Below are positions 1 through 12,750 of a stretch of DNA of 64,000 nucleotides, piece by piece (the stretch's first letter is position 1; the number at the start of each line of letters is the position of its first letter). The stretch spans positions 351,767-415,766 of the forward strand of contig SCFE01000047.1 of the NCBI GenBank assembly GCA_004352715.1, given 5' to 3'. The notes under the pieces are model-generated. The model ran no database searches, was not told the origin of the DNA, and saw nothing but the letters and a program-made list of their open reading frames with translations. This stretch comes from Hofstenia miamia (Eukaryota; Xenacoelomorpha; Acoela). The position numbers and the translations under genes are program-made.

Positions 1-2378
1 GTCTACACTTATGCATTTCTACATTGATTTTAACCTAGTGAAAGTGCTAACACAAAATTTCGATCTTGATAGAAAATTCATTTTAATACTTTTTTAAAGA
101 ATCTAGGTGTGGAGATGGTTGAAATATTTGGTAAAATTAATCGTTCATAGTCTAAAATTAAATATTGTATTTAAATTGTCATCAATTTTTAGATAAATGA
201 TAAATTTCGTCGCTAGATGGCATAAAGAATTAGGTCATCTTCTTCGAAACAACATCGAATAATTATAATTTTTCGACTGAAAATCGACATTCCATCATTG
301 TTTCTCCATCATTTCGACTTCAAAAAAAATTATTATGATTTAAAATTGCAAAATCCTCAATTGACGGGTCTTGCGCATCTAGTGTTAATCAGATGTTCAT
401 GTCATTTTTCAGAGGGACTCAACTGAAATTTCAGTTAAAACTCAGTGAGATGAAGCGGGCCGAACAATGTCGCTAGTTCCAAACGGATTACTTCAAGATA
501 ATCAGCATTCAATTTTTCTCAATAAGCAAATAAAACATGAATCTGTAAAACCGAAATCAAGAAAGTGTAAAACCATTTGATGAATTTCTCAATGTTTTAA
601 TAAACAGGAAATTCAAATGCGCCCTCAAACTCACGTTTGGTCCAACCCGCACAGTAAATTTCATTTTGAAAGTGTTTATCTTCTTTTTGGTGATAAGTTT
701 CTTATTATATTGTTCTAATGCAATTAAGTATGAAAAAATATAGTTTCATAGTAATAATAAAACAACTTTTATAAGCTCATTAACATAAAATAATATCTAC
801 TCCAAACAGTATTTCGTCTTTTTTAGATCGCCGCCTACCTCAGGAAATGCCGTTAATATTTCTATCGGCCTGAAATAATTGACAACATACTTACGAATTA
901 CTTTAAATACGCAAAAGCATTATTTATGAGAAGAGTTCAAGATTAATATTATATTATATTTAAAAACAAACGCAGTAATTAGCATAGAATACCGATGTTT
1001 ATCACCAGCTAATATCTTTTAGATTTAAATCTCCAAAATTTTCTAAATCTTCTTGCAAAATTGCACATGAATTACAGCAAGCAGCTAAACTATCACTAAC
1101 AGAGCTCCCATCAATATTGTTGTACCATCGGATCTAAACATGTACTAAATAATTCTTAAGAAGATACATTACTAAAATCAAGTTTTTTTGAAAATGCCAA
1201 TCTTATTTAAAACAGTAGCCCGTTGATTAAGTTAAAAAAAATCGCATGTAATTTATAACGATTGGATGAGTAATTTTAATAACCTAAAATTGCTATGCGA
1301 ACGATTTTAATAGTAATCAGTTGATGAATATATTGTCACGTTGGGTTTTAGAGAGACTAAGATACCTCTCTTCTTGAAATGTTTATTTGATTGTAATACC
1401 AGTTTACATGTGTTGACATAACACTAGGCTTGTTCATGGGTCGAAAATTTGATAACCACCCCACAACACACCATGAACATTTCTCTATGAGGCCCAAGAA
1501 ATCACCAAGATAAAAATCATGTGTGCGTAAATATTTATGCTAACTTGCTAGCTTGCTTGTCATTCGCCAAATGTATTAATGTCATATGTAAGTCACAGTC
1601 TTCGGACAAATTGCGAAGTTGACAGCAGTTTAAGTATTAATGCGCCCTCAAAATCATTGCTACCCACCTTCCCATTTATTCTGCTGAAGAATTAATCTGA
1701 TTGTTCATCTAAGAAATCAGAATTTCGAAAGATAATTTTTGACAAATTGTTTATCTTTTACTAATGCAGTTTAATGCAGATGAAGAAGCAGCAATATTTT
1801 GAATCGGTTCGGTTCAGTTTCGGGTACAAAATCCTGCGGTTTTGGGAAAAGGGCAGCTACTTCAAAGTGCCCTGAGAAGGCCTTAATTCAATAATTATTT
1901 ATTTATTTATTGGTGTTTGCATGCTGGGTTTTTTGGGAAAGAATCGTTATTAATTAGCATTGTTGCAATTATATTTTAAAGTTGATATTAATGCTGATGC
2001 ATTTAAAATAAAAATAACTTAAGCTTCGTTTTTTTTGTTGAAACTAATACGTTTTTAACTAAACAATTACTTTTCACAAACATAAAATCTATGATATTTC
2101 ACATAATTAACATTAGAAAATAGAATATTTAAGAATCACCAAATTTGAAATTATTTTGTTTTTTAAAAAAAAAGAACTAAAATCATACATATAAAATTAA
2201 CATCACAAGGATTATTTTTTGGGTGATCGATACTGAAAGACTTGTACAATGGTTGAGATGCAGAGGATAACACTATTTAATGAGTGTGTGTTCCAGATGT
2301 CACAGGTTAGATATGAATTGCTTGAACCCTAACCACCATATCTTGATAATAGAAGTGTAGCATTTCCTCGCTGTAAAA
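1..2378. other. AT-rich spacer, no gene recognised
   Basis: No open frame of convincing length and no transposon signature was seen. The stretch is AT-rich with homopolymer runs. A short patch near 1805-1860 (GGTTCGGTTCAGTTTCGGG type) resembles one near 3125-3200 and may be a fragment of a dispersed repeat. Confidence 0.5.
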
Positions 2379-2831
2379 TTACTGACGATTGCTGGAAAAA
2401 ATGTTCAGATCGCAAGAGGCACTTCTGGCAGAAGAAATAAAAGACATCTTGGGGAATATTTTGATAGCAATTGGTGACCATGCTGCTAGAGCTTTCACTG
2501 ATAGTAGTATGAAGGATATGCCAGCAGCTGAACATGATTCTGAGTATTTAGTAAGCTTTCGGTTGTCTGAAACTTCCAGAGCATGACCAGCATTAGTACG
2601 CGCAAGCGAAACAATTAAGGGGATGCCAAGCCGATAACAAAGCAAAATTCGGAATTCAGCAGGAGCAAAGGAAAGACCAAGTGGTTTCAAGGGAATCGCA
2701 GCCAAACAATTCCCACTTCCTGGTATGGAACAAGAGAGAAGTCTTGCTTTATCGCGAGGAGACAAACTGAAGGATAAACAAGTATTCTGGCTAACTTGCT
2801 GTAAAAGTGACTTCTGTGCTTTTGGGGCCAT
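2379..2831 (-). pseudogene. Retroelement C-terminal domain fragment
   Basis: A 150-codon open frame on the minus strand contains the order IPLKPLGLSFAPAEFR, then LCYRLGIPLI, then a GHAL element followed by an S/C-rich stretch. I recognise this as the tail that follows reverse transcriptase in some invertebrate retroelements, where a W/LxALPL..LGF....FR.AL.LRYG block precedes a CxCG..(D/H)HALSC motif. The expected cysteines of that zinc-like motif are mostly missing here, so the copy is decayed. It stops close to a single N (2836), so the upstream part may have been lost at a contig join rather than by deletion. The family assignment comes from remembered consensus wording and has not been searched. 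Confidence 0.45.
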
Positions 2832-2835
2832 GCGT

Positions 2836-2836
2836 N
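2836..2836. other. Single-N contig join
   Basis: One N inside otherwise normal sequence. At other single-N sites in this window the flanks are duplicated; no duplication is obvious here. Confidence 0.6.
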
Positions 2837-2839
2837 GCA

Positions 2840-3970
2840 GGATTAGAAGTTCTTAAGCAAAAATATATCTTAGGTAGTGAAGCACAGCTCCTCAAGAGAT
2901 GCAATTCTAACTGTGGGTCTTCAAGTAATTTTATGTCATTCATAATTTCAATGGACTTTGAAACACGTTTCGAAATTGGATAAATTTTGGAGACTTGGAG
3001 ATAGGAGCTTCAAGAGTGATAAGACCATCTTTTCGTTTGTTGATTGTTTGTATAAATATTGTATAACTTTGCTGTCTGGCATTTCGGGTAGGATTCGGGT
3101 AAGATGCTGTGTATTTTGGTATCTCAGGTACATTCGGTTTCGGGTACTTGTTTAAAAAGTTGGTTCGGCTTGGGTTCCAAATTCTGTACCCGATTCCAAT
3201 TGTGGCAATAATTATGTTCTGACTTTTAAAGTGGATGCCATTGGTTACGATCACTAATAATGAATAGATTGGTGTTGCCTTCGTTGGTTTTGGAAAACAT
3301 TAAGAACACCCTTGTTTTAGGGTGCCATGAAGACCATGGGGCAAATATTCTGTTCCAACCCACCTCGCGAGATTAATGAGGATTCGCATGGGGCCCACAG
3401 ATCCCCACCCCACTAGACAAGAATGCACAAAAAGTTTTAAATTTAAGTTTCTAGTGCATGATTCACGTGTAACAAAGTAATATATGCAGAGTTGACGATT
3501 GCAAAGCTTAGATCTCAATAAATTTAATCATTGTGGGGAGAGGGAGGGGGGGGGTAAGTTAAGATAGAAATCTAGAAAGCATTTATCGAGTCAACAATTT
3601 TAATCAGTTCCAACAAATTTTACCAAGGAACTCATGATTCATAACTACTGTTGCCTTAATGCTGTCCTTCGATCCTGAAGACATCAAAGTATTTAGCTCA
3701 TCTATTTAGTCCTTGTAGGTCTATAAACAGATTTTATGTGTGCTATGACATTTCCATATTTGAGAAATCAATTGTATTATTTACTTCCAAACAATTTTTC
3801 GTGATGGGACTAATCCCACACATGGAAATACTACTCGTAATTTATCTAATAAATACAAAATATTGAAAAATTCAGTTGCATAACATTGGCCAAAGGTTTC
3901 AGCTTACAGAAACTTTATTTCAGGAAAATATTACATTTTGTACCAGGGTTCCAAGCATTTTGTCGTGCAT

Positions 3971-4015
<45 letters not shown>

Positions 4016-4205
4016 TGATATTAAAAACAACAATTCGCTACAAGTTTTAATAGTGAGCGTTTTTAAAAAATTATGAAAACAAGCGTTACAAACAAGGTCT
4101 TACGAGTACCATTTACACAAAAAATTTGATATACACACCTTAATGGTATGTTATGTACATTATTAATTGGAAGTAGAATATCTCTGTAATTAAATAGTAG
4201 CTGTG
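2840..4205. other. Spacer with a (TA)n tract, no gene recognised
   Basis: Short open frames only. A relatively GC-rich patch lies at 3300-3420 and a G-run at 3537-3556. A (TA)n microsatellite occupies about 3970-4015. Confidence 0.45.
3970..4015. repeat. (TA)n microsatellite
   Basis: About 45 bp of alternating T and A with a single TATG interruption. Confidence 0.95.
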
Positions 4206-4739
4206 TCAATGGTTCCAAAAATAAATGTATACCTTTAATCTTAAGTACGCATGCAGAATACAGCGAACGGTAAAAGTTATTGCGATGGCTACTGAAAGAG
4301 GGTATAACTCATTATATTTTGCATAACATTCGGAAACTCTCTCTTCATATATGAAGATATTTACCATATTCTCAAAACTTTCATTAACTTCGTCCACACA
4401 TTTTCCTATCGAATACAAAATGAAGCAGAGTATCAGCAATAAAATCAAGTACATCACAAACACAACCAGCATTATTATTGCCAATCTGGGCATCATATTT
4501 CGCTTTGCAACAGAGAATTCCATTACTCCTGATGCACAGCATGCTAAACAATAATGTACGGGTGGCGCAGAGCAAAACAAGCAGTAATCCTGCTGCCAGC
4601 CTTTTGCAAATATAACGTTTCGCGAATTTGCAACACTTGGGTTGGCCGTCATTTTGAAATACAAAATAATGCGTTGCTGGTGCCATTCGGTGGCAGACAA
4701 CAACAGAAAACAATACTTAATTTGTACAAAATTTTTCAC
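4206..4739 (-). CDS. Hypothetical cysteine-rich membrane protein
   Basis: A 177-codon open frame; a second Met at residue 30 (about 4652) is an equally good start. What can be seen is a polar N-terminal third, a cysteine cluster (CLFC, then CLACC) near residues 53-69, a strong hydrophobic segment of about 24 residues near 86-109 (LAIIMLVVFVMYLILLLIL core), a short acidic loop with two further Cys, and a second weaker hydrophobic stretch near the C-terminus. This suggests a small two-pass membrane protein. The Cys cluster before a hydrophobic segment is loosely PLAC8-like, but no diagnostic motif is present and I do not assign a family. No supporting splice structure was found, so it could be a chance open frame in AT-rich DNA. 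Confidence 0.3.
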   Translation of the reverse strand: MKNFVQIKYCFLLLSATEWHQQRIILYFKMTANPSVANSRNVIFAKGWQQDYCLFCSAPPVHYCLACCASGVMEFSVAKRNMMPRLAIIMLVVFVMYLILLLILCFILYSIGKCVDEVNESFENMVNIFIYEERVSECYAKYNELYPLSVAIAITFTVRCILHAYLRLKVYIYFWNH

Positions 4740-5937
4740 TACGAAAATTGATTTTAGTATGTCATCTTTTATTCACTAAATGCTCGTGGAGTATAACTGA
4801 AGCCAATAATTGGGTAGTTCATTATTTCATAAGTATAAGTCAATCAACTTAGAAATAAAATATAGGAATAGAAATTGTGAAGTATCTTTTTATAATTTCT
4901 GCATTGACATGATAAAACCATTAGTGATAATAATATAAAAAATATACCTCAAAGCAGTGAGATCGAGGACTTTGAAGTGGTAAAGAAGTTGCAGAGGGAC
5001 TAAAATGAAGGAAATGCTTTCAAAACAAAGTAAGTGGTAATATTTAAGATTATAGAGATGGTGGGGATAATGAGAATGAAGGCCTGGGAAATAAGTATAG
5101 CAGAGTAGGATAGAAGATATATATTCAAATAATCGATAAAAAATTATTTTATGGAAAATACTCGAACACAAAAGAAATTTGATAGAGATTAAAGCAAGTC
5201 TTTGATAATGGCAGCACCGGAACAAGTTCTTAGGTAACCAAAAATTGGCTAGAGAGAAAATTCATGGCAGACACTTAGGGAGTACTTCGCCTGTGAATAA
5301 AGTTGTCAAAAGGAAAAGATATATATATCCAAAATTAGCTGTTTTTTCTTGTGATATAAACTTTTCAGGCAACTGTAAGATAACAACTTCAACGCTTTGT
5401 TGTGGTTTACTACTTAGTTGATCGAAAACACGTGCAGCTTTGCTTGAATGTGAAATGTTTTTGCTTTCCCCTTCTTATGATCATTCAGTTTTCCAGTTTT
5501 TCATTTTCCAATAGGTTGTATGACTTAATATCTGTATTATGTAATATAGAATATTACTTCTTAGTGCATAATAACTGGACAATTTCTTTCAATTATTTTT
5601 AGGAATGCGATACACAGGTCCTAATAAATTTTTTGAGGGTTATACCTTGGGATACATGTGCCCCAACAGTCATATTTTTATTTGGGTGTTCCAAAGGTCT
5701 TTTGAATATATTTGTAGGGCTAAAAAGGGAAGTGAGCCAAGCGTATTCAACCAATCAATTTATACCTAAAATGTTTACTGAAATGTGTCTTATCCTCATA
5801 ATTATACATAGTTTCGAATAAATATTTTCATATATATATATTTATATATATATATATATATATAAATTATAATTGACCATAAATTATTATATTTTCAGAA
5901 TTATCTTTCACAATATCAAGAAATGTTAAGGAACTAG
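4740..5937. other. AT-rich spacer, no gene recognised
   Basis: Only short open frames with biased Leu/Tyr/Ile composition typical of AT-rich noncoding DNA. A (TA)n tract lies at about 5830-5864. Confidence 0.5.
5830..5864. repeat. (TA)n microsatellite
   Basis: Alternating TA with one TTT interruption. Confidence 0.9.
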
Positions 5938-7024
5938 AGACACTGATGATGATTCCTTTTCAGATAGTCGCACAGAAAGTAGCACAGAAGTGAAAATAAT
6001 GATGCATCTAGTACTGATGCCAATGATGATTCAGATAGCACTGATACTAAAAAGGTCAAAATGAGAGATGAAACTTCATTCTTTTCGGAACAACCAAAAA
6101 ATTTTGACACAAAATGTGACATTCAATAGTTGAAAGGCGGAATTGTGCTACTTGATTGTTATCATTCAGCCTCACATCCGAAGATATTTTCAAAATTGTT
6201 TCCCAAAACCTTCCTTATATTTATAACTCAAGATAGATCGAGTATGAAAAAGTATTTACCACTAAACCCCGGAAGATAAGGCATAAGGATATCGGTTCGT
6301 AGTGATTCGCACTTAGTGCTTAGAGAAACGGTTGCCACAAAGTTATGCTCTTCAATCCAAGACAAAGATGTCTCACTCTGCTTTGATCGCTTCTTTTCTC
6401 CTGTGAAATTATTTGTCACTTTAAGATATTCAGTTGAAGGGACTTATATGTCAAACAGAAAGCACATCCCAACGTTTGATGGGAATCTTTGTAGAGGTCA
6501 GTACGAATTTCTGTCTAATAATGCAGGCTTACTTGCTTCCCTATGGCAAGATAGAAACCATGTATATGTCATGAAAAATTGTCATAAGCCTGAAAAAAAT
6601 GGTGAAGCAAAAAAATAAAGATGGTTCACAAAGCAATTTAGAATGTCCTACTGCTATTTCCTTTTATAACCATTTCATGGGTGGGGTAGACCGGAATAAT
6701 ATTCTGAGAAACACTTATATCTTATAGAAGAACAGCACCAAATGGTGGAAACGAATTTAAGATGAAATTCAACATAAAGATACAGCACTTTATGTAAAAT
6801 TGCTGAAGAATTGATTGGGACAGCATGGTGGAGACAAATTGCAAGAAAAGAGCAAAAATGAATGGGAGACCTAGCAAGAGAGCTAATATAATATCTGTTG
6901 TAGGAAGTCATCTTCCAATATAAGAAGAAGATGTTCAAGATGTGCCTTATCACAAAGGGAAACATAGACCAAATTTCTTTGTAGGTCATGCAAAAACCTT
7001 TATGCATTGAATGCTTTGCATTAA
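5938..7024 (+). pseudogene. piggyBac transposase remnant (copy 1)
   Basis: Broken into several frames. In order: an acidic Asp/Ser-rich N-terminal stretch (about 5938-6050) typical of piggyBac transposases; an open block at 6316-6618 with FDRFFSPVKLF, matching the DNFFTS-type motif that carries the second catalytic Asp; then a WQDRNHVYVM segment in the place of the third-Asp strand; then YNHFMGGVDRNN and KWWKRI (about 6660-6760), matching the YNxxMGGVDxxDQ and RTxKWWxK signatures. The terminal cysteine-rich domain (RCSRC ... FLCRSC) ends at the TAA at 7022-7024. Several in-frame stops make it inactive. The first catalytic domain is not recognisable, so most of the central coding region has been deleted or has decayed. 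Confidence 0.75.
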
Positions 7025-7290
7025 TTTCCATGTAATCACAATATAAATAGACATTTAATAATTACTAATGTGCGTGGAATGCCTTGTATCACATGTAATC
7101 ATAATAAAAACAGGAAGTTATAGTTTTTATATTTTTTTACAATCATCTTTAGTAAGATTGTTGGGATACATATGTCGAATAACAAAATTATAATTAATAA
7201 ATTAGTTTTCCATGCATAGAACTAAAGTTTTTAAATAGATTTATTAAAAATTAACTTAAGATTAATTTCCATTTACTAGGAATAAAACCC

Positions 7291-7306
7291 GTTGTGAAAG
7301 GGTTAA
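7291..7306 (+). mobile_element. Candidate piggyBac 3' terminus
   Basis: TTGTGAAAGGGTTAA lies about 280 bp after the transposase stop. piggyBac ends typically read GGG followed by a TTAA target site. The matching 5' end was not found. Confidence 0.35.
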
Positions 7307-9780
7307 GTCCAACTTATCATTGATTAACGTACAAATTTTATAGCAATCTTTGATGTAAAACGCTTACTTACAAATGTTCTAGATAAAACTTTAAACAAAT
7401 CACATCCTAAGATTAATTCCAGGAATCGACGCTTTAATTAATTGTTGAATTTTGTTTTTCGTAACTTAAAATGAATATTTAATGAAAAATGAAACCATTT
7501 TTGAGCAAATAGAGGAGATGGCAATGGGATCACCACTAGGGCAAATATGAGATATAGATAGCTCAAAATACCACATTTTTGCTATATTTATAAAACCAAA
7601 ATTTCAGGAGCTTTTGAAAAATTGCTTAAAAGAATGCTTACAAAATTAAGATGTACTAGAAACATACAAATATCCATCCTTACATTCAATTTCATTGATA
7701 TTGGGACTCCTGCATAAAGATTACATTAATCAAATGCTGCGACTCATTCGTATTATACAAGAATTCCTTCATTTTAGCAGCATTTAATCAAATTAATATC
7801 TAAACTATATAAATTTTGGAAAATAATTGCTATCTACATCGAATGAGATGAAAAAATACATTGGCCAAGGCACAACAATGAAGTACAAAGCCCAAGTTAA
7901 AAAAACCAGGCCCAACCCAAATACAATGACACCTAGCCTTAGCACTTATGAAAAACGTTAAAATAATGTATGCAATTGGAAGACAACATTTGAAAATTTT
8001 TTTAACCTAAAATTACAAAAAAAATGAAACACCTGACTTTTTTGCTTAATTAGAGTTTAATTACTTTTACTTTCATTGAATACATCAAGTTTCTTCCTTA
8101 GACTATTCTTATGCCAGCATTATAAAATTTTTTTGCTATTGTGAAATTGCACTTACAATGCTGAATACCTTTCACATAATGCCTTCCAAAATTGTATTTT
8201 GATTTTGTATCTATAAAAAATATATAATTTCCAAATATAGGCCTATAAATAACACGGTGTGGCATTAAATTTTGTTGATCAAATTTTTTCACTGTTTCAG
8301 TCATTTTTGGATGAGAATTACGAATTCGAATGTCATTTTACATGGAAAATCACACTTTTTCAGTTGTTTGTATTCTAAATTTTAGAAAGCCTGCATTACT
8401 TTGCTCAGTTAATGTCTTGGACACGCATTGGACCATTGAAATTATACCTTCTCTACCATAATTTTCCCACAATAATTCATTAAGCTCAGTTTCACTGTCA
8501 TGACGAGTCACATTGAGTATTAGGATTGAATAAAATTTATTGACACACATTCATGCACCTTGTATATAACATAACGACCATGCTCTGTGCATATGACAAA
8601 ATCATTCATGTCTTCTCTGGAAGTAACAGCTGCTTATAAATGAATTCATTCTGTTACATCAGTTGATATTATATTCTGAAAACCCATTACAAATATAGGC
8701 TTAAGGCAAATGACATATTCTGAAGTATATTAAAAATGTTTGGGTATTAAATTTTGACACCTAAGTAATATATTCCAGCTGCCATACAATTGTTATAGTC
8801 TTGGCGAGTTAAATATCACCAACCTTTGTCTATTCTTCATGTTTAGCAGGAGTTGAGAAACCGCAATAGCGACTGGTATTTTTTGTCTTTGAAGAAGGAA
8901 TTTTCTCGCATATCTGCTATCAACTCATCTTGTGAATCTGTACCTTACAGCAATTATCTTCAATACTTAAATGTCTTGATATTAAAGAACGCATGTCCAA
9001 CTTACAAAAAATAGTCAAGAACAGGGGGACCAATTTGATGGTGGATTTTGTAATACAAATTCTCAAGATCTACACTACTTTTCTCAAAAGGATTGGAATT
9101 CATTAGTTGCAAGGCTAAATGTTAGCATGAAACAAAATGGAATTTTCTTTGCTAAATTGAGGAAATGAGACATTGTTAGTGATGATGTCTGTTAAAATTC
9201 ATTTTCTAAAATGTCAATTGTATGTTTCTCTTAAAAATTTTGATTGTTTAGTGATAAAAATGGTTTTTTTTCTAAAACATATTGAAATCTGCAGATTTGG
9301 GAGTATAATTTGGTCTCATATAGTTTCTTTAAGTTCAGATCAATGAAAGCAATCTATTTATTAGTTATTTGATCACTAAAAAATGCTTGCTGAAAGCTAA
9401 GATTCTTAGTCTTGATAATATCTCAATTACAGCAATCAGAAAATGATCAAATTTAGAGTATATTTTGGCCTCATGGGCTTTGGATGAACAGAAAACATCA
9501 CCTGATATTAAAATCAAAATATAATTAAATGTCCATATGCAATTTTAAAATTCATTTGAGGATTTTTGGAATCTCAATTATAATACAATTTCCGATTTGT
9601 ATATTCAATAATCTATTTAGGCCATAAATTTAATTTCATGATATTTTCTAAAGTGTTGTTTCTACCGTGAAAATGACATCAATTTCGTTTTTTAGCAATA
9701 TCAAATTGAGCAGAAACCCCGAAAAAATGTACGCAACTAAGAAAATTGTTTTTGTCACACAGTTTAATTATAGCCCTGTC
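7307..9780. other. Spacer, no gene recognised
   Basis: Two adjacent minus-strand open frames (8098-8304 and 8350-8550) have less biased composition than their surroundings and may be relics of one coding exon. Neither could be assigned to a family. The remainder is AT-rich. Confidence 0.35.
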
Positions 9781-9818
9781 CCAAATCCCTTCCCCAACCT
9801 CAACATTAACACAAACCA

Positions 9819-9875
9819 TAACCCTAACCCTAAACTAAGCCAACCCACACCTTAGTCCTAACCCTAACCCTAAAC
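9819..9875. repeat. Interstitial telomere-like repeats (CCCTAA)n
   Basis: Two short runs of CCTAACCCTAACCCTAAA type (9819-9834 and 9857-9875) separated by degenerate AACCCACAC sequence, within a C-rich, A-rich strand from about 9775. They match the ancestral metazoan TTAGGG telomere repeat on the minus strand. Confidence 0.75.
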
Positions 9876-10839
9876 CATGCTCTAAGCAATATGTAGAAAA
9901 ATATGCAAATTTATTATTAATATTGTACTCAACTAATAAAAAAATGTTTTTTTGTCACACAGTGTAATTAGTGATACTGAAATATGTAATGTTTTTTAAC
10001 ATTCGAATGTATAAATATGCTTCACAGCCAGTGATTACCTCATTGATTATTCGTTTAAAGGATTTTTTACTTTGTTTGTTGAAGTTAATTTCCTTAAATG
10101 CCAATCCGATTAACGCATGTTGCAGTACTACTATGTGAAACATGCATCCCAAGAGACAAAGCGCATTGAAAACCAATTAGACAATCAATTGCTCTTCAAT
10201 GATCTCAGCGGAGAGGCTCATCCAACAGGACATTGAAGATTTAGAAATAGGGAATAAAATACTTATTTGTTCATTTAGTAAATGCAGTTATAGCTCCATT
10301 ATTAAATAAAATTATTACTTAGACACAGAAGGAGCCTTTTTAGTGCATGCGCAAGAGACAGACAGCAATTAATGTCATGACAAGAATGAGAGAAAGTCAG
10401 CAACTGATAAGAGACAGGATATAGTACCGGTACCTATTGTGTGAAAATACAAATGGTTCTTGGTAAACTTACTGAGAATGAATATTCATCAAGTTTTAAA
10501 AGCATTTTGCGTAAAACTACTTGGAAAACTGTAATTTTATGTAAATAACGCCAACTATAATATATATTTTTCATAGTCATACCAATAACGACCTATAATA
10601 TTTGCATACTACCGGACCCTACTGCTGCAGTGCATCAGATTTCAAACCATAGTTTTATACTATATAAGATTAACCTTACCTGATTCATGTGACTTAAATT
10701 TACGAATAGTTTTGTCTACATTATCGAAACAATCCATTTCAACCTGATTAAAAAAAATTGAATATTTTTGGACACAAATATAGGTTTGGAAATATGGTCA
10801 CAAAAAGTGAAAAAAATATTCGTGTTTCGGAAACCGAAA
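9876..10839. other. AT-rich spacer, no gene recognised
   Basis: Nothing beyond short biased open frames. Confidence 0.45.
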
Positions 10840-11400
10840 GGGGCCGTCGGCCTAAATCTTCCCTAGCCAACCAACCAACCAAGCCAAGGGTCGAAACTGA
10901 AGGACTGGGCTGGACTAATAATGGGCAGGCACGTTAACCATCAAGACAAAGGAAGGTGATACAGTGTGTACTTTGTATTTGTTGGGGTGGCGACTGTCAT
11001 GGAGCCTGTCTGTTTGTTGTGTTGAAGATAGACAGCGATGCAGTGGAAACATTGCTAGCAAGACTGCTGCTGTTGTTCATGGAGCAGAAAAGTCAGTCTA
11101 TTTTCTTCTGGCCTATGGGCGTTTGCAGTGCCTTGTGCAAGGCAACTTTGCTGCATTAGGTCTTTTGTTGAATGGAGCAGGCGCTCAATTAGTTACCACC
11201 GTTAAAAGCCTTGGTTGGTCAAAGATAGTGACCGTAACCATCTCGACTGAAGTTCAGCATTTGGCTTCACTCCGCTGATCAGACTAAACACAAATCAACG
11301 CTCTATGTGTCAGGGGCTGCCAGAGGATTCTCATGAAAAAGCCGGCCTTGGTAATATATTTCTAGCGTTAGGTCTGGACTTGGATCATGGCTTTACCCAC
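10840..11400 (+). repeat. Relatively GC-rich dispersed repeat R1, copy a
   Basis: A patch clearly richer in G and C than its surroundings. Its core (about 10960-11345) aligns by eye with 48230-48615 over many shared blocks in the same order: TGTACTTTG, the TGTCxGTTTG block, GCAGTGGAAAC, TTAGCAAGAC or CTAGCAAGAC, TCTATGGG-like, TTAATTACTAC versus TTAGTTACCAC, and the GCTTCA(T/C)TCC end. A 104-codon frame here is not kept open in the other copy, so it is probably noncoding. Neither ends nor promoter boxes could be defined. Confidence 0.5.
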
Positions 11401-11941
11401 TGTTAAGGATATGAACTGGTAGAGTAACCCCGATTCGTGTTCTTGAAGATCATGAAACTATCGAATCTCAATCAACCAGTCCTAATTTTAGGGTTTGGAA
11501 CAAGTCTTAAATTTGTACGTAGTTGGTTGAATTTTATATTTTTTCTTTACATATTAATGTTTATATAAACAAAAATTCATGACAATATGTAATATTCTAA
11601 CAGAAATCCATTCAAAGAATGCATTCCGGTATCCCATATCAATAGAATAGTGAAAAAGCTCACATTATTTATGGCATTTCTTCAAAGTGACTTTATGGCT
11701 TTCTAACCATAACTTTGCATTGATTAATGTTGCCATTTGAAACATTTTTATATTTCCTTGAGTAGGTTATGCCCTGATAGTGCTCTCTGGTAAATGTACA
11801 AAATTTTATGTATTTGTCTATTTGACAACAATAAAATGAAACATTGATTTTTTATCAAAGTTAGGTACAGAGAGTTCACACATAGAGCATGCATAATCTT
11901 AGTGGCTTCCACTAACAATGACATTATTCCATGCTCCTGTA

Positions 11942-11945
<4 letters not shown>

Positions 11946-11981
<36 letters not shown>
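11946..11981. repeat. (TA)n microsatellite
   Basis: Uninterrupted alternating AT tract ending in TACATACATT. Confidence 0.95.
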
Positions 11982-11985
<4 letters not shown>

Positions 11986-12712
11986 CATTAAGTGATGCAC
12001 TCTTTCTTGTTCTCCACTCCGACGAAATGCTCATTCATAGTCCCACTACATCTCGAAGAACAAATCGCAAGCAGTCACTTTTGCATTTTTCGAAGATAGT
12101 TATGCTATCCTTAAGGCTTTCAAGCTAAGCCAAAATTAATTGAAGGTATAATATATATATCTGATTATTCTGTATATGCAAGAGTTTTTAATCCTAATAG
12201 TTCCATAAACATCGAAGGCTCAACAAATCAGTCGAAACTTGATACATGTTTTCCTTATGATGCAATATTTCAAGAAATCCAAAATGATGCATATATGTCA
12301 TTCTTGGGTAGGTCTTTTGTGTCCTGGTTTTCACGCGCTGTTGTTTAACACTACTGAATAAAGTCATTAAGTTTGAAATATTGAGCCTTGGTCAGCCAAA
12401 AGCAGCTGAAAGAAAAATAGCGACATAATTATTAGCTTTGTTTGATGCCTAATTGGAAAAACACTTAGACGATCATTTTTGCAAGGGCCATTTTTTAAAG
12501 GCGGCATATTTTGAAAATGTTGTTATATGGGCACTGATAGACCCTTCTAAGTTGATTTAGCAGATAATAACAACATAGATTTTGTGATTGTATATAACTG
12601 CTTGTGATCTCTAAGTAAACACCTGTAGTGAAAAAATATAGGTGGTAGCTACACCACTAAGTTCTCAAGGTACTAATGTGGAAATAACTTGGCCACACTA
12701 CTGAATTTATAT

Positions 12713-12715
12713 TAT

Positions 12716-12750
<35 letters not shown>
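12713..12750. repeat. (TA)n microsatellite
   Basis: Alternating TA with one AAA interruption. Confidence 0.9.

Noticed and set aside
8098-8550. Two adjacent minus-strand frames (68 and 66 codons) as a possible broken gene
   Set aside because: Composition is slightly gene-like, but no motif, splice sites or family could be recognised and the frames are separated by stops.
10964-11278. 104-codon frame as a gene
   Set aside because: It lies in repeat R1; the second copy at 48.2 kb has stops in all frames, so the frame is not conserved.
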